A DNA stretch of 11,121 bases from an uncultured bacterium (GTDB taxonomy: Bacteria > Actinomycetota > Coriobacteriia > Coriobacteriales > Atopobiaceae). The stretch lies in contig CAJMLD010000038.1 in the NCBI GenBank assembly GCA_905214175.1, positions 1-11,121 of the forward strand, given 5' to 3'. Positions 1 to 6,473 of this stretch are shown here, piece by piece. Under the pieces are notes generated by a model. It saw nothing but the letters and a program-made list of their open reading frames with translations, searched no databases and was not told the DNA's origin. The translations under genes were made by a program, and so were the position numbers. Position 1 is the stretch's first letter. Every line of letters begins with the position of its first letter.

Positions 1-90
1 CGGTGCGTAATCGACTCCGTCATCTGCTCTGGCCATGGGTATCCAATTGCCAGAGAGTTTCTACAAGAAATGAGAAAGCGCTGGTTCTAG
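1..90 (+). CDS. C-terminal fragment of an unidentified protein (5' end outside the window)
   Basis: The first frame is open from the window edge to a TAG stop at 88-90 and gives 29 residues ending in FLQEMRKRWF. The amphipathic, basic C-terminus is plausible for a real protein, and the next gene starts 77 bases later with its own ribosome binding site. The fragment is too short to assign a family, and I do not recognise it. An open frame of this length can also occur by chance, so the call rests mainly on position and orientation. Confidence 0.35.
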   Translation, partial: RCVIDSVICSGHGYPIAREFLQEMRKRWF

Positions 91-167
91 TGGCCTTCCT
101 ACCTACAAGGGAACCCTTACCGGACGTACATTAATTCCAAGATACCCGGCGCCAACAAGGAGACCCC

Positions 168-587
168 ATGTGGAAATGCCCCAAGTGCGGACGCGAGTTC
201 GCACGCGCAAACCAGTCCCACTACTGCGGCGAGAAGCCCCTCACCGTCGACGAATACATCGCCCAGCAGCCGGAAGAGGTGCGCCCAGACCTCCTCCAAG
301 TAAGAGGCGTTCTGCGAGCCGCCCTTCCCAACGCAGAGGAGAGGATCTCCTGGAGCATGCCCACGTACTGGCAGGGACACAACCTCATCCACTTTGCCGC
401 CAACAAGCACCACATCGGGCTTTACCCCGGGGATGCTGCCGTCGAGCACTTCGCAGATGAGCTAAACGACAGGTACGCCTACAGCAAGGGGAGCATCCGC
501 ATCCCCTACGGCCAAGTCGACGCCGACCTCATCGCGCGCCTCGCCACATGGTGCCTCGACGAGATGAAGTCCCAAAACCCCAGGTAG
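168..587 (+). CDS. DUF1801 (YdhG/frataxin-like fold) protein with N-terminal zinc-knuckle motif
   Basis: A 139-residue cytoplasmic protein. AAGGAG at 157-162 lies five bases before the ATG and fixes the start. Residues 4-20 carry a C-x2-C-x12-C pattern with a His at 18 (CPKC...HYC), which looks like a small zinc-binding knuckle. Residues 26-137 match the DUF1801 fold: a helical start (TVDEYIAQQPEEVRPDLLQV), a core with SWSMPTYW at 61-68, and HIGLYPG at 82-88. The family includes B. subtilis YdhG/Fra, described as a frataxin-like iron chaperone. For this member an iron role is inference only. Nothing nearby points to Fe-S assembly, and the gene seems to stand alone. Family assignment is firm; function is not. 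Confidence 0.85.
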   Translation: MWKCPKCGREFARANQSHYCGEKPLTVDEYIAQQPEEVRPDLLQVRGVLRAALPNAEERISWSMPTYWQGHNLIHFAANKHHIGLYPGDAAVEHFADELNDRYAYSKGSIRIPYGQVDADLIARLATWCLDEMKSQNPR

Positions 588-679
588 AAGCCGGCTGTTG
601 ATTGGGCCAGGAACGCGCGTACTCCTCGCAAGGAGGATGCCGGGGGCACCACCTGCCCGCCTGGGGCCGCATGCCTGCC

Positions 680-823
680 CAAAATTCGCGGCTGACGGCC
701 CAAATCCGCGCTTTCGCTTAGTATCACCTGGCAGGTGCCATTTCTCTACCTGCGGCTCCGCAAAAAGTTAGCGTCTTCGTACTCGGCGTTTCGCCCAAAA
801 TGGGCCGTCAACCGCGAGTTTTG
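680..823 (+). repeat. Structured intergenic element A (copy 1 of 2 in the window)
   Basis: Imperfect inverted repeats of 23 bases at 680-702 and 801-823 match at 21 of 23 positions and enclose a core of about 98 bases. The core has GTATCACCT at 721-729, ACCTGCGG at 748-755 and GTACTCGG at 779-786. The same three blocks occur in the same order and orientation in element B (6507-6573). Spacings are 18 versus 19 bases and 23 versus 23. Local pairings inside copy A include CACCT/AGGTG (725-729 with 734-738) and GCAGGT/ACCTGC (731-736 with 748-753). It lies in the permease leader region, about 190 bases before the start codon. It could be a structured RNA, a regulatory leader or a MITE-like repeat. 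I do not recognise a named family. Confidence 0.7.
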
Positions 824-904
824 AGCAGAGGTCCCCCCGCGGCGCTCCTTCTAACCCTGTGCATGGCGCCGCATTCCCTCAATATTGGCGCGTTTCTCCG
901 GATT

Positions 905-950
905 ATTGACTGATTGACGCAAAATACCGGGTTTCGTGGCTGCATATACT
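905..950 (+). promoter_or_regulatory. Possible promoter/operator region of the sugar permease operon
   Basis: TATACT at 945-950 resembles a -10 box and lies 63 bases before the permease ATG. The hexamer at the ideal -35 spacing is poor. TTGACG at 914-919 is a good -35 match but is 25 bases upstream, too far for a standard promoter. ATTGAC is repeated with an 8-base period (905-910 and 913-918), which may be a regulator half-site pair. Pattern only. Confidence 0.3.
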
Positions 951-1012
951 AGGGCCAATCCCGGGAGGCACGAACAGCACACGTCTTAGTCGCATTCCAT
1001 CAAGGAGGCGCC

Positions 1013-1915
1013 ATGGGTTCCATTCTCATTGGACTCATTCCCGCACTTGGCTGGGGCTTCCAAGGCATCATCATGCAAAAGATCGGGGGCACCACCGCCA
1101 ACAAGCAGATGGGCATGGTGCTCACGGCCCTTGTCATGAGCATCGTCGTTGCCCTGGTAGACCCCATTGCCTGGAGTCCCGCGCTCATCGCAGCAGCGGC
1201 CGTAAACGGAATCCCCTGGGCTATCGCCCAGATTCTGCAAATCAAAAGTTTTGACTATCTCGGCGTTTCACGAGCCATGCCGCTCACCTCTGGCATGCAG
1301 CTCATCCTTACCTCGGTCATAGGCGCGTTCTACTTCAACGAGTGGCCGCATGCCTGGCAGATGGGCGTGGGCTTCGCTGGCATCGCGCTCATCATCGTGG
1401 GAACCGTGCTCACCACCTACACCGAGGCCGGCCAGGAGACCACCAGCAAGTCCGACATCCGCAAGGGCGTCATCATCACCGCCATCTCCTCGGCGCTGTA
1501 CGTGGCATACGCCACGGCAGCCAGGTTCTTCAACGTGGACAGCTTCCAAATTCTGCTCCCGCAGGCGCTGTTCATGCTCGCCGCCACGATCGTCATCTCC
1601 ATCATCGTGAGCAAGCGCGATTCCGTCGACGGCGTCTTTGGCCGCGTCGAGGGCGTGTTTGGCCTCAAGTCCTGGCAGAACATGCTCACCGGCGTCCTGT
1701 GGTCCGTCGCAAACATCGCGGTTCTCTTCTCCAACCAGGTCAACGGCGTGGCCGTGGGCTGGACGCTCGCGAACATGAACCTCATCTTCGCCACGCTCGG
1801 CGGCCTGTTCATTCTCCACGAGAAGAAGACCCCCAAGGAGCTCAAGTTTGTCATCGCAGGCATGATCATCATCGCCGCAGGTGGCATCGCCATCGGCGCC
1901 ACAAAGCTCGGCTAG
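1013..1915 (+). CDS. GRP-family (GlcU/RhaT-like) sugar:H+ permease
   Basis: A 300-residue integral membrane protein of the glucose/ribose permease family within the drug/metabolite transporter superfamily. AAGGAGG at 1002-1008 sets the ATG start. About ten hydrophobic segments are visible, near residues 3-22, 33-52, 54-77, 89-111, 115-137, 149-172, 178-200, 221-243, 248-268 and 277-299. They form two five-helix halves joined by a hydrophilic stretch (TEAGQETTSKSDIRKG). Family hallmarks include the PALGWGFQG start of helix 1 and MPLTSGMQL before helix 4. Known members import glucose or ribose by proton symport. The exact sugar cannot be read from sequence. The dehydrogenase gene begins 58 bases downstream on the same strand, so the two are probably co-transcribed, as in Bacillus glcU-gdh. 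The symbol is left blank because the substrate is unproven. Confidence 0.88.
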   Translation: MGSILIGLIPALGWGFQGIIMQKIGGTTANKQMGMVLTALVMSIVVALVDPIAWSPALIAAAAVNGIPWAIAQILQIKSFDYLGVSRAMPLTSGMQLILTSVIGAFYFNEWPHAWQMGVGFAGIALIIVGTVLTTYTEAGQETTSKSDIRKGVIITAISSALYVAYATAARFFNVDSFQILLPQALFMLAATIVISIIVSKRDSVDGVFGRVEGVFGLKSWQNMLTGVLWSVANIAVLFSNQVNGVAVGWTLANMNLIFATLGGLFILHEKKTPKELKFVIAGMIIIAAGGIAIGATKLG

Positions 1916-1973
1916 AAGCCCCTTCGCACAGCAAGAAACCCATGTGCCGCATCAGCGGCAGAGAGGAGCACCC

Positions 1974-2765
1974 ATGTCCATCACGCACAACAAGTACGAC
2001 TTCGACGGCAAGGTTGTCATCGTCACAGGCTGCGCCCGCGGCATTGGCCGCGCGATCGCCCGCGCCTTCGCCGAGAACGGCGCCAAGGTCGCAGGTGCCG
2101 ACCTCAACGTCGACGGCGTGCGCGAGACCCTCGCCGGCTTCCCAGACTGCACGGCCTACTCCGTCAACATCGCCGACGAGGCCGCCTGCAAGGCATTCGT
2201 GGACGAGGTGGTCAAGCACTACGGTCGTCTCGACGTCCTCATGAACAACGCCGGCATCTTCTGCCAGGCACCCGTCACCGACATGAGCGCCGCAGACTGG
2301 CACAAGATGTTCTCCGTGAACGTTGACAGCCTCTTCTACCTCACCAAGTACGCGATGCCCCACCTGCTCAAGACCAAGGGCAACGTGGTGCAGACGGCAA
2401 GCGTCAACGGCCTGGGCGGCGACTACATGTCCTGGGCATACAACGCCACCAAGCACGCCGTGGTGGGCATGGTGCGCAGCCTCTGCATCGACTACGGCCC
2501 CAAGGGCGTCCGCATCAACGCCGTTGCCCCGGCAATGACCGCCACCGACATGAACCGCAGCGTCTGGACCGTTCCCGAGAAAGTCGCTCCATTCATCGAG
2601 CGAATCCCCATGGCGCGCATCGGCCAGGTGGAGGACATCGCCCGCGCGGTCATGTTCCTGGCGTCGGAGGACGCGGCGTACATCACGGGCCAGGTACTCT
2701 GCGTGGACGGCGGCGTCACTGCTTCCGACGGCCAGGCGCCCGGCGAGTACGACGAGAAGATCTAG
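1974..2765 (+). CDS. Classical short-chain dehydrogenase/reductase, probably NAD-dependent and acting on a sugar or polyol
   Basis: The start is the ATG at 1974, five bases after GAGGAG (1963-1968). An in-frame ATG at 1881 would overlap the permease and lacks such a site. The 263-residue product has all classical SDR marks: TGCARGIG at 18-25 for the dinucleotide, D43 after strand 2 (favouring NAD over NADP), NNAG at 91-94, and the catalytic set N116, S143, Y156 and K160 in YNATK. RINAVAPAMTATDM (180-193) and the C-terminal ITGQVLCVDGG complete the fold. Glucose 1-dehydrogenase and 3-oxoacyl-ACP reductase-like enzymes share this architecture. The upstream sugar permease makes sugar or sugar-acid oxidation the better guess. 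Substrate is inference; fold and catalytic residues are directly seen. Confidence 0.9.
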   Translation: MSITHNKYDFDGKVVIVTGCARGIGRAIARAFAENGAKVAGADLNVDGVRETLAGFPDCTAYSVNIADEAACKAFVDEVVKHYGRLDVLMNNAGIFCQAPVTDMSAADWHKMFSVNVDSLFYLTKYAMPHLLKTKGNVVQTASVNGLGGDYMSWAYNATKHAVVGMVRSLCIDYGPKGVRINAVAPAMTATDMNRSVWTVPEKVAPFIERIPMARIGQVEDIARAVMFLASEDAAYITGQVLCVDGGVTASDGQAPGEYDEKI

Positions 2766-2784
2766 ACTCGGCGCATCGCGCTCT

Positions 2785-2824
2785 GAGAGGGGCTGCCCCG
2801 GAGCTTCCGGCGGCGGCCCCTCTC
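2785..2824. terminator. Strong GC-rich hairpin between convergent genes (probable bidirectional terminator)
   Basis: Bases 2785-2797 pair with 2812-2824 in a 13-bp stem with one G-T wobble. The loop contains a second perfect stem, CCGGA (2798-2802) with TCCGG (2806-2810), around a 3-base turn. It starts 19 bases after the dehydrogenase stop and ends 2 bases before the stop of the convergent regulator, so it suits both. Neither strand has a T-run after it. It may therefore act as a transcript-end stabiliser or a U-tract-less terminator. Confidence 0.7.
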
Positions 2825-2826
2825 CC

Positions 2827-3843
2827 CTATTGCGACGAGAAACGCTTGCGGTACGAGGAGGGCGACTCGTCCAGCTGCGCCACGAACAGGCGGTAGAGAG
2901 CGTCTGCCCCGGAGAGCCCCACGCGCGATGCCACGACGGGCATCGGCAGGTCCGTCTGGACAAGAAGCAAGGTCGCAAGTTCCAGGCGCTGTGCGAGAAG
3001 CCATTCCTTGGGTGTCTCGCCAATGGACTCGAGGAAGTGCCGTTGGAAGGTGCGAACGCTCACGCCGCCCAGGCGCGCCATCGACGCCACCGTCCACGGG
3101 CGCGAGAGATTCGCGCTCACGATCTTGCAGACCTGCTCGACGTCCTTGCCGCGGCGCTCAACCTCGGGCGTGTCGGGCATGCCAAAGGCGTCGCTTCTCG
3201 TGCCAAGCGGCCGCGGGTTCCACAGGCTCATCGCCTCGGCTACCTGCGACGCAACCACTGGGCCAGAGATGTGCGAGGCGAGCGAGAGGCAGAGGTCCAG
3301 GCCGGACGCCCCGCCCGCGGACGTCCATATGCCGCGCGTGCGATCGTGCGTGAAGATGGCGTCCTCGTCCAGCAGCGCCGCGGGAAACAGCAGGCGGAAC
3401 TCGGCCGAGAAGGCATGGTGCGTCGTACAGCGCACGCCATCGAGAAGCCCGGCGGCCCCCAGCACAAACGCGCCGGTCCCAAGCGAGGCCACCTCGGCGC
3501 CGTGGCGGGCGGACTCGCAGAGCCAGGAGATTGTCTCGTCCGTCTCGTCTGACTGGATGGCGCGGCACGGGTCCACAAAACCGGGAACGCACACCAGGTC
3601 GGGGGTGGTGTCACACGCGCGGAGCGGCGTGGTTGCGGCAGAGAGGCCATGGTCGAGCGAGGCAGAGCTTGCATTGGAGGCAAAGGTGAGCTCGCAGGGC
3701 GCCTGGCCCTTGAGCGGGACACCGTTGCCAAAGACCTGGATCACGTTGGCCAGGTCGTGCGTCCACATGCCATCCATGAGGAGGGCGACCACGCGCGGGA
3801 TGCGCGGGGAGCTGCTCTCCGATGTGCCTTGGCCTTTGGACAT
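2827..3843 (-). CDS. GlxA-family transcriptional regulator (DJ-1/PfpI-like domain plus AraC helix-turn-helix)
   Basis: The chosen start, ATG at 3841-3843, gives 338 residues (MSKGQGTSESSS...), with AGGAG about ten bases upstream. The open frame runs on to 4134 but that part looks non-coding. Residues 15-200 form a DJ-1/PfpI-type domain, with PDLVCVPGFVDP (81-92), LGTGAFVLGAAGLLDG (121-136) and TTHHAF (140-145). Residues 230-337 form the AraC DNA-binding domain with two helix-turn-helix units: WTVASMARLGGVSVRTFQRHF (250-270) and the unit around PVVASRVGLSGADALYRLF (302-320). At residue 122, where many relatives have Cys before TGAF, this protein has Gly. The amidase-like domain is therefore probably non-catalytic and sensory. 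It converges on the sugar operon and diverges from the PPOX gene, so either could be a target. Confidence 0.88.
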   Translation of the reverse strand: MSKGQGTSESSSPRIPRVVALLMDGMWTHDLANVIQVFGNGVPLKGQAPCELTFASNASSASLDHGLSAATTPLRACDTTPDLVCVPGFVDPCRAIQSDETDETISWLCESARHGAEVASLGTGAFVLGAAGLLDGVRCTTHHAFSAEFRLLFPAALLDEDAIFTHDRTRGIWTSAGGASGLDLCLSLASHISGPVVASQVAEAMSLWNPRPLGTRSDAFGMPDTPEVERRGKDVEQVCKIVSANLSRPWTVASMARLGGVSVRTFQRHFLESIGETPKEWLLAQRLELATLLLVQTDLPMPVVASRVGLSGADALYRLFVAQLDESPSSYRKRFSSQ

Positions 3844-4201
3844 GGGCTGCGATCTCCTGTCAGCGTCGCGCGGGGCCAGGGGAAGGAGCCTCTGGCCTGG
3901 CGTCGCGTCCAGAAGGATACCACCCGCCATCACGAGAAGCATGCGCATGCCCGGTTCAAGGAGGCAGTGGGAGCGCCTTAGGCACAGCCCACACCGGTCA
4001 GTCGCCAGGCAATGCCTACATCGTCGCGCCCCCATCGACGTACGTCCGCCCGGCATTATCTTGGCCTGGAGGTCAGGTGGGCGCTTCGCAATGGGAAAAA
4101 TGGCTGAAGGGACAACTTCCGGCGCCTTGCGCATGCGATCCTCGGCGTGAGCGGAGCAACCAAGCGCTGGAGCAAATCAACAACGATGGGAAGGACTGAC
4201 C
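3844..4201. other. Divergent non-coding spacer between the GlxA-type regulator and the PPOX gene
   Basis: About 358 bases with no credible gene; open frames through it lack ribosome binding sites and recognisable protein sequence. It contains a GCCAG-type hairpin near 3875-3900, a perfect 12-base palindrome GCATGCGCATGC (3939-3950), a perfect 10-base palindrome GACGTACGTC (4037-4046), and the PPOX ribosome binding site GGAAGGA (4189-4195). Regulator and target promoters are expected here, but no convincing -35/-10 pair stands out. The palindromes could be operators or chance in GC-rich DNA. Confidence 0.5.
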
Positions 4202-4717
4202 ATGACACCAGATGAGTTCGACGAGGCAGCGCGCTACTGGACCGAGAAGGAGGCCACCTCGACCCGCATGCCCCGGGAGGAACTGCAACAGGCAATCGAC
4301 GCGTTTCTCGGCACGCGCGGCGTCTGCGCGCTGGCAACGGCATCGAGCGACCTCGTGCGCTGCACCCCGCTTGAGTACGCCTACCGGGACGGAAGGTTCT
4401 GGATCTTCTCCGAGGGCGGCCTCAAGTTCCACGCACTCAAGGCGAACAGCCGCGTGTGCCTTGCGGTCTTCAACCCCTCGTACGAGTTTGGGAAGCTCGA
4501 AAGCGTGCAGGTCACAGGCACCGCAGAGATCGTCGACCCCATGAGTGAGGAATACACGCGAGCGGCTGAGGCGAGGGGCCTCACCGGCGCGGTGCTTGAG
4601 CGCATGCGCACCCGGCTTCACCTGATCGAGGTTGCGCCCACACGTATCGACTACCTGTGCAGCGCGCTTAAGAAGCGCGGGTTCGACGTACGCCAGTGGC
4701 TTGACCTGGATGAGTAG
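4202..4717 (+). CDS. Pyridoxamine 5'-phosphate oxidase (PPOX) fold protein, flavin-binding type
   Basis: A 171-residue soluble protein; GGAAGGA at 4189-4195 lies six bases before the ATG. The split-barrel FMN-binding fold is seen in GVCALATASSDLVRCTPLEYAYRDGRFWIFSEGG (residues 40-73, in two parts around R53), followed by KFHALKANSRVCLAVFN (75-91) and the strand VQVTGTAEIVD. This order is typical of general stress/PPOX-like proteins that bind FMN, F420 or heme. It is too short, and too different in motifs, to be called PdxH, so vitamin B6 synthesis should not be inferred. The next gene, 119 bases downstream on the same strand, is a nitroreductase. This may be a small flavoprotein cluster, possibly under the divergent GlxA-type regulator. 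Confidence 0.85.
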   Translation: MTPDEFDEAARYWTEKEATSTRMPREELQQAIDAFLGTRGVCALATASSDLVRCTPLEYAYRDGRFWIFSEGGLKFHALKANSRVCLAVFNPSYEFGKLESVQVTGTAEIVDPMSEEYTRAAEARGLTGAVLERMRTRLHLIEVAPTRIDYLCSALKKRGFDVRQWLDLDE

Positions 4718-4836
4718 GTGCGTGGCTGCAAGGCGGCTCACGGGAGATGGCGTTTCTCGGCCATATAAGCCCAGCGTAGACGCGTACACTGAACCTGCCG
4801 CCCGCAAGGGAACCAGCAGCAGAGGAGGACCGTCTC

Positions 4837-5349
4837 ATGGAGTTCACCAATGTCATCAAGAACCGCTACTCATGCAAGAGGTACAGCGACCGGGCCGTTG
4901 AGGAGGACAAGCTCACGGCGATCCTCGAGGCGGGACGCGTGGCGCCGACCGCGAAGAACCTGCAGGAGCAGCACGTCTACGTGCTGCAGTCCGCCGAGGC
5001 GCTCGAGAAGTTCGACGGCCTCACCCCCTGCCGCTACGGCGCGCCGGTGGTTCTTCTCGTCGCGTTCGACAGCGAGAACGTCTACACCTACCCCGGCAGC
5101 CAGCGCACCTCGGGCGTGGAGGACGCGAGCATCGTGGCAACCCACATGGTCCTTGCGGCCGCGAACGAGGGCGTCGACTCCTGCTGGGTGAACCGCCTGA
5201 ACCCCGACGAGGTCGCGAAGGCCTTTGGCCTGCCCGGCAACGAGGTAGTCCTCTGCGCGATTGACCTGGGCTACGCCGCCGAGGGCACCGGCCCGCTTCC
5301 CAACCACGCCTCGCGCAAGGAGCTTGCCGAGACCGTCACGCGGCTGTAG
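4837..5349 (+). CDS. Nitroreductase-family FMN oxidoreductase (short form)
   Basis: A 170-residue protein with GAGGAGG at 4822-4828, eight bases before the ATG. The family N-terminus is clear: a short helix, then NRYSCKRY (9-16), the FMN-phosphate motif usually seen as RRSxRxY. It is followed by KLTAILEAGRVAPTAKNLQ (25-43), the strand HVYVL (46-50), and the second FMN region GVEDASIVATHMVLAAANEG (93-112). At this length it belongs with short nitroreductase-like proteins rather than the roughly 220-residue NfsB type. These enzymes normally act as dimers, use NAD(P)H and reduce nitro, quinone or other electron-poor substrates. The true substrate is unknown. It is followed by a perfect hairpin and the convergent hslO. 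Confidence 0.9.
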   Translation: MEFTNVIKNRYSCKRYSDRAVEEDKLTAILEAGRVAPTAKNLQEQHVYVLQSAEALEKFDGLTPCRYGAPVVLLVAFDSENVYTYPGSQRTSGVEDASIVATHMVLAAANEGVDSCWVNRLNPDEVAKAFGLPGNEVVLCAIDLGYAAEGTGPLPNHASRKELAETVTRL

Positions 5350-5353
5350 GCCA

Positions 5354-5389
5354 CGGCGGCACCGGGGAGGTGGCGCGACGGTGCCGCCG
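5354..5389. terminator. Perfect 11-bp hairpin between convergent nitroreductase and hslO genes
   Basis: CGGCGGCACCG at 5354-5364 is exactly complementary to 5379-5389, with a 14-base loop. It starts 4 bases after the nitroreductase stop and ends 7 bases before the hslO stop. No T-run follows on either strand. Position and stem strength suggest a shared bidirectional terminator. Confidence 0.7.
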
Positions 5390-5396
5390 CAGCTGA

Positions 5397-6350
5397 TCAG
5401 CCGAGAAGGTCGCTCAGCTCGTCCGGCTCGAAGCGGTAGTGCTCGCCGCAGAAGTGGCAGTACACATCGGCAGGCTCGCCCTTGGAAATCATGTCTTCCA
5501 GCTCGGAGCGGCCCAGCGCCAGCACCGCACGAGCAGCGCGGTCGCGATTGCAGCCGCAGTGGAACTCCACCGGCATGGCATCCAGTTCCTGGTAGGTCAG
5601 GCCATCCAGCACGTGCTCGAGGACATCCGTGGGCTTCATGCCGGCCTCCAGCAGGTCCGTGACGGAGCGCACGCCAGAGAGGTTTGCCTCCAGGCGGTCG
5701 ACCACCGCATCATCGCATCCCGGCATGAGCTGGACGATAAAACCTCCCGCCTGGCGCATGCTCTGGTCGGTGTCCACCAGCACGCCCACGCCAAGCGAGG
5801 TTGGCACCTGGTCGCTCGCGGCAAAATAGTAGGTAAGGTCATCGCCAATCTCGCCGGAGACGAGCGCGACCTCGCTGGAATAGGGCTCCATGCCCGGCAG
5901 GTCGTGGATTACGGAGAGCGTTCCCGCGTGGTTCTCGCCCGCTACGGCACTGCCCACGTCGAGCTTGCCCACGCCGTTGAGCGGCAGCCACACGTGCGGG
6001 TGGTTGGCAAAGCCCTTGGCCTGGCCGTGGTTGTTGGCAGTCACGGTGAGGCCTCCCACGGGGCCCTCGCCGCGCACCACAAGGGTGATGAGTTCGTCGT
6101 CGTTCTTGGACATGGCGCCCATCATCATGCCTGCCATCAGGAGGCGCCCCAGCGCGGCGCTCACGACGGGAGAGGTCTGGTGGCGCTCGTGCAGCTCTTG
6201 GACGCTCGCGCGCGCCGTTATCGCGAAGGCGCGCACCTGGCCGTCGGCCGCCGTGCCACGCACGAGGTGGTCGCCGAGACGGACCGCCTCTGCGTTGAAG
6301 TCGATGACGCCGCTCTCACCGGCCACCTGCTCGTTCTTCTCGTCTGCCAT
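5397..6350 (-). CDS. hslO: Hsp33 redox-activated molecular chaperone
   Basis: A 317-residue cytoplasmic holdase chaperone. The redox switch is complete: a CxC pair at C265/C267 (FHCGCNRDR) and a CxxC pair at C298/C301 (VYCHFCGEHYRF). The 31-residue gap between pairs equals that of E. coli Hsp33. In the known family these cysteines hold Zn when reduced, then form disulfides under oxidative plus heat stress and activate the chaperone. The N-terminal folded domain shows DHLVRGTAADGQVRAFA, the SALGRLLMAGMMMGAM helix and GGLTVTANNHGQAKGF. The ATG start at 6348-6350 has a purine-rich GAGGGGG just upstream. It appears monocistronic, with convergent nitroreductase downstream. No heat-shock operator such as CIRCE was seen in its leader. 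Confidence 0.96.
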   Translation of the reverse strand: MADEKNEQVAGESGVIDFNAEAVRLGDHLVRGTAADGQVRAFAITARASVQELHERHQTSPVVSAALGRLLMAGMMMGAMSKNDDELITLVVRGEGPVGGLTVTANNHGQAKGFANHPHVWLPLNGVGKLDVGSAVAGENHAGTLSVIHDLPGMEPYSSEVALVSGEIGDDLTYYFAASDQVPTSLGVGVLVDTDQSMRQAGGFIVQLMPGCDDAVVDRLEANLSGVRSVTDLLEAGMKPTDVLEHVLDGLTYQELDAMPVEFHCGCNRDRAARAVLALGRSELEDMISKGEPADVYCHFCGEHYRFEPDELSDLLG

Positions 6351-6473
6351 GGGACCCCCTCATCTTGTTTGCCGGGAACCATGGTAGCCAAACGAGAGGC
6401 GGCCGTTTTTCTTCACGACGGGGCACGAACTCGGCTCCAATTCAACCCGCGAGGAGGGGCTTGACCAGAAATG

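Larger units (their letters stand above)
588..1012 (+). other. Non-coding spacer between the DUF1801 gene and the sugar permease
   Basis: No convincing gene is present. In order it holds: a small hairpin (CTCCT/AGGAG, 622-635) about 35 bases after the DUF1801 stop, possibly a weak terminator; the structured repeat element A (680-823); a GC-rich 7-bp inverted repeat GCGGCGC/GCGCCGC (839-845 and 866-872, 20-base loop); an AT-richer stretch with ATTGAC repeated at 905-910 and 913-918; a possible -10 box TATACT at 945-950; and the permease ribosome binding site AAGGAGG at 1002-1008. Confidence 0.6.

Noticed and set aside
1881..1973. Upstream in-frame start for the short-chain dehydrogenase
   Set aside because: It overlaps the permease C-terminus. 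The ATG at 1974 has GAGGAG at ideal spacing and yields the usual SDR length.
1268..2244. Long alternative-frame open frames across the permease and dehydrogenase
   Set aside because: They are His/Arg-rich shadows of genes with intact catalytic and membrane signatures and have no start signals.
3844..4134. N-terminal extension of the GlxA-type regulator by 97 codons
   Set aside because: The extension is Arg/Pro/Cys-rich without family similarity and lacks a ribosome binding site. The ATG at 3841-3843 has AGGAG upstream and gives a normal family length.
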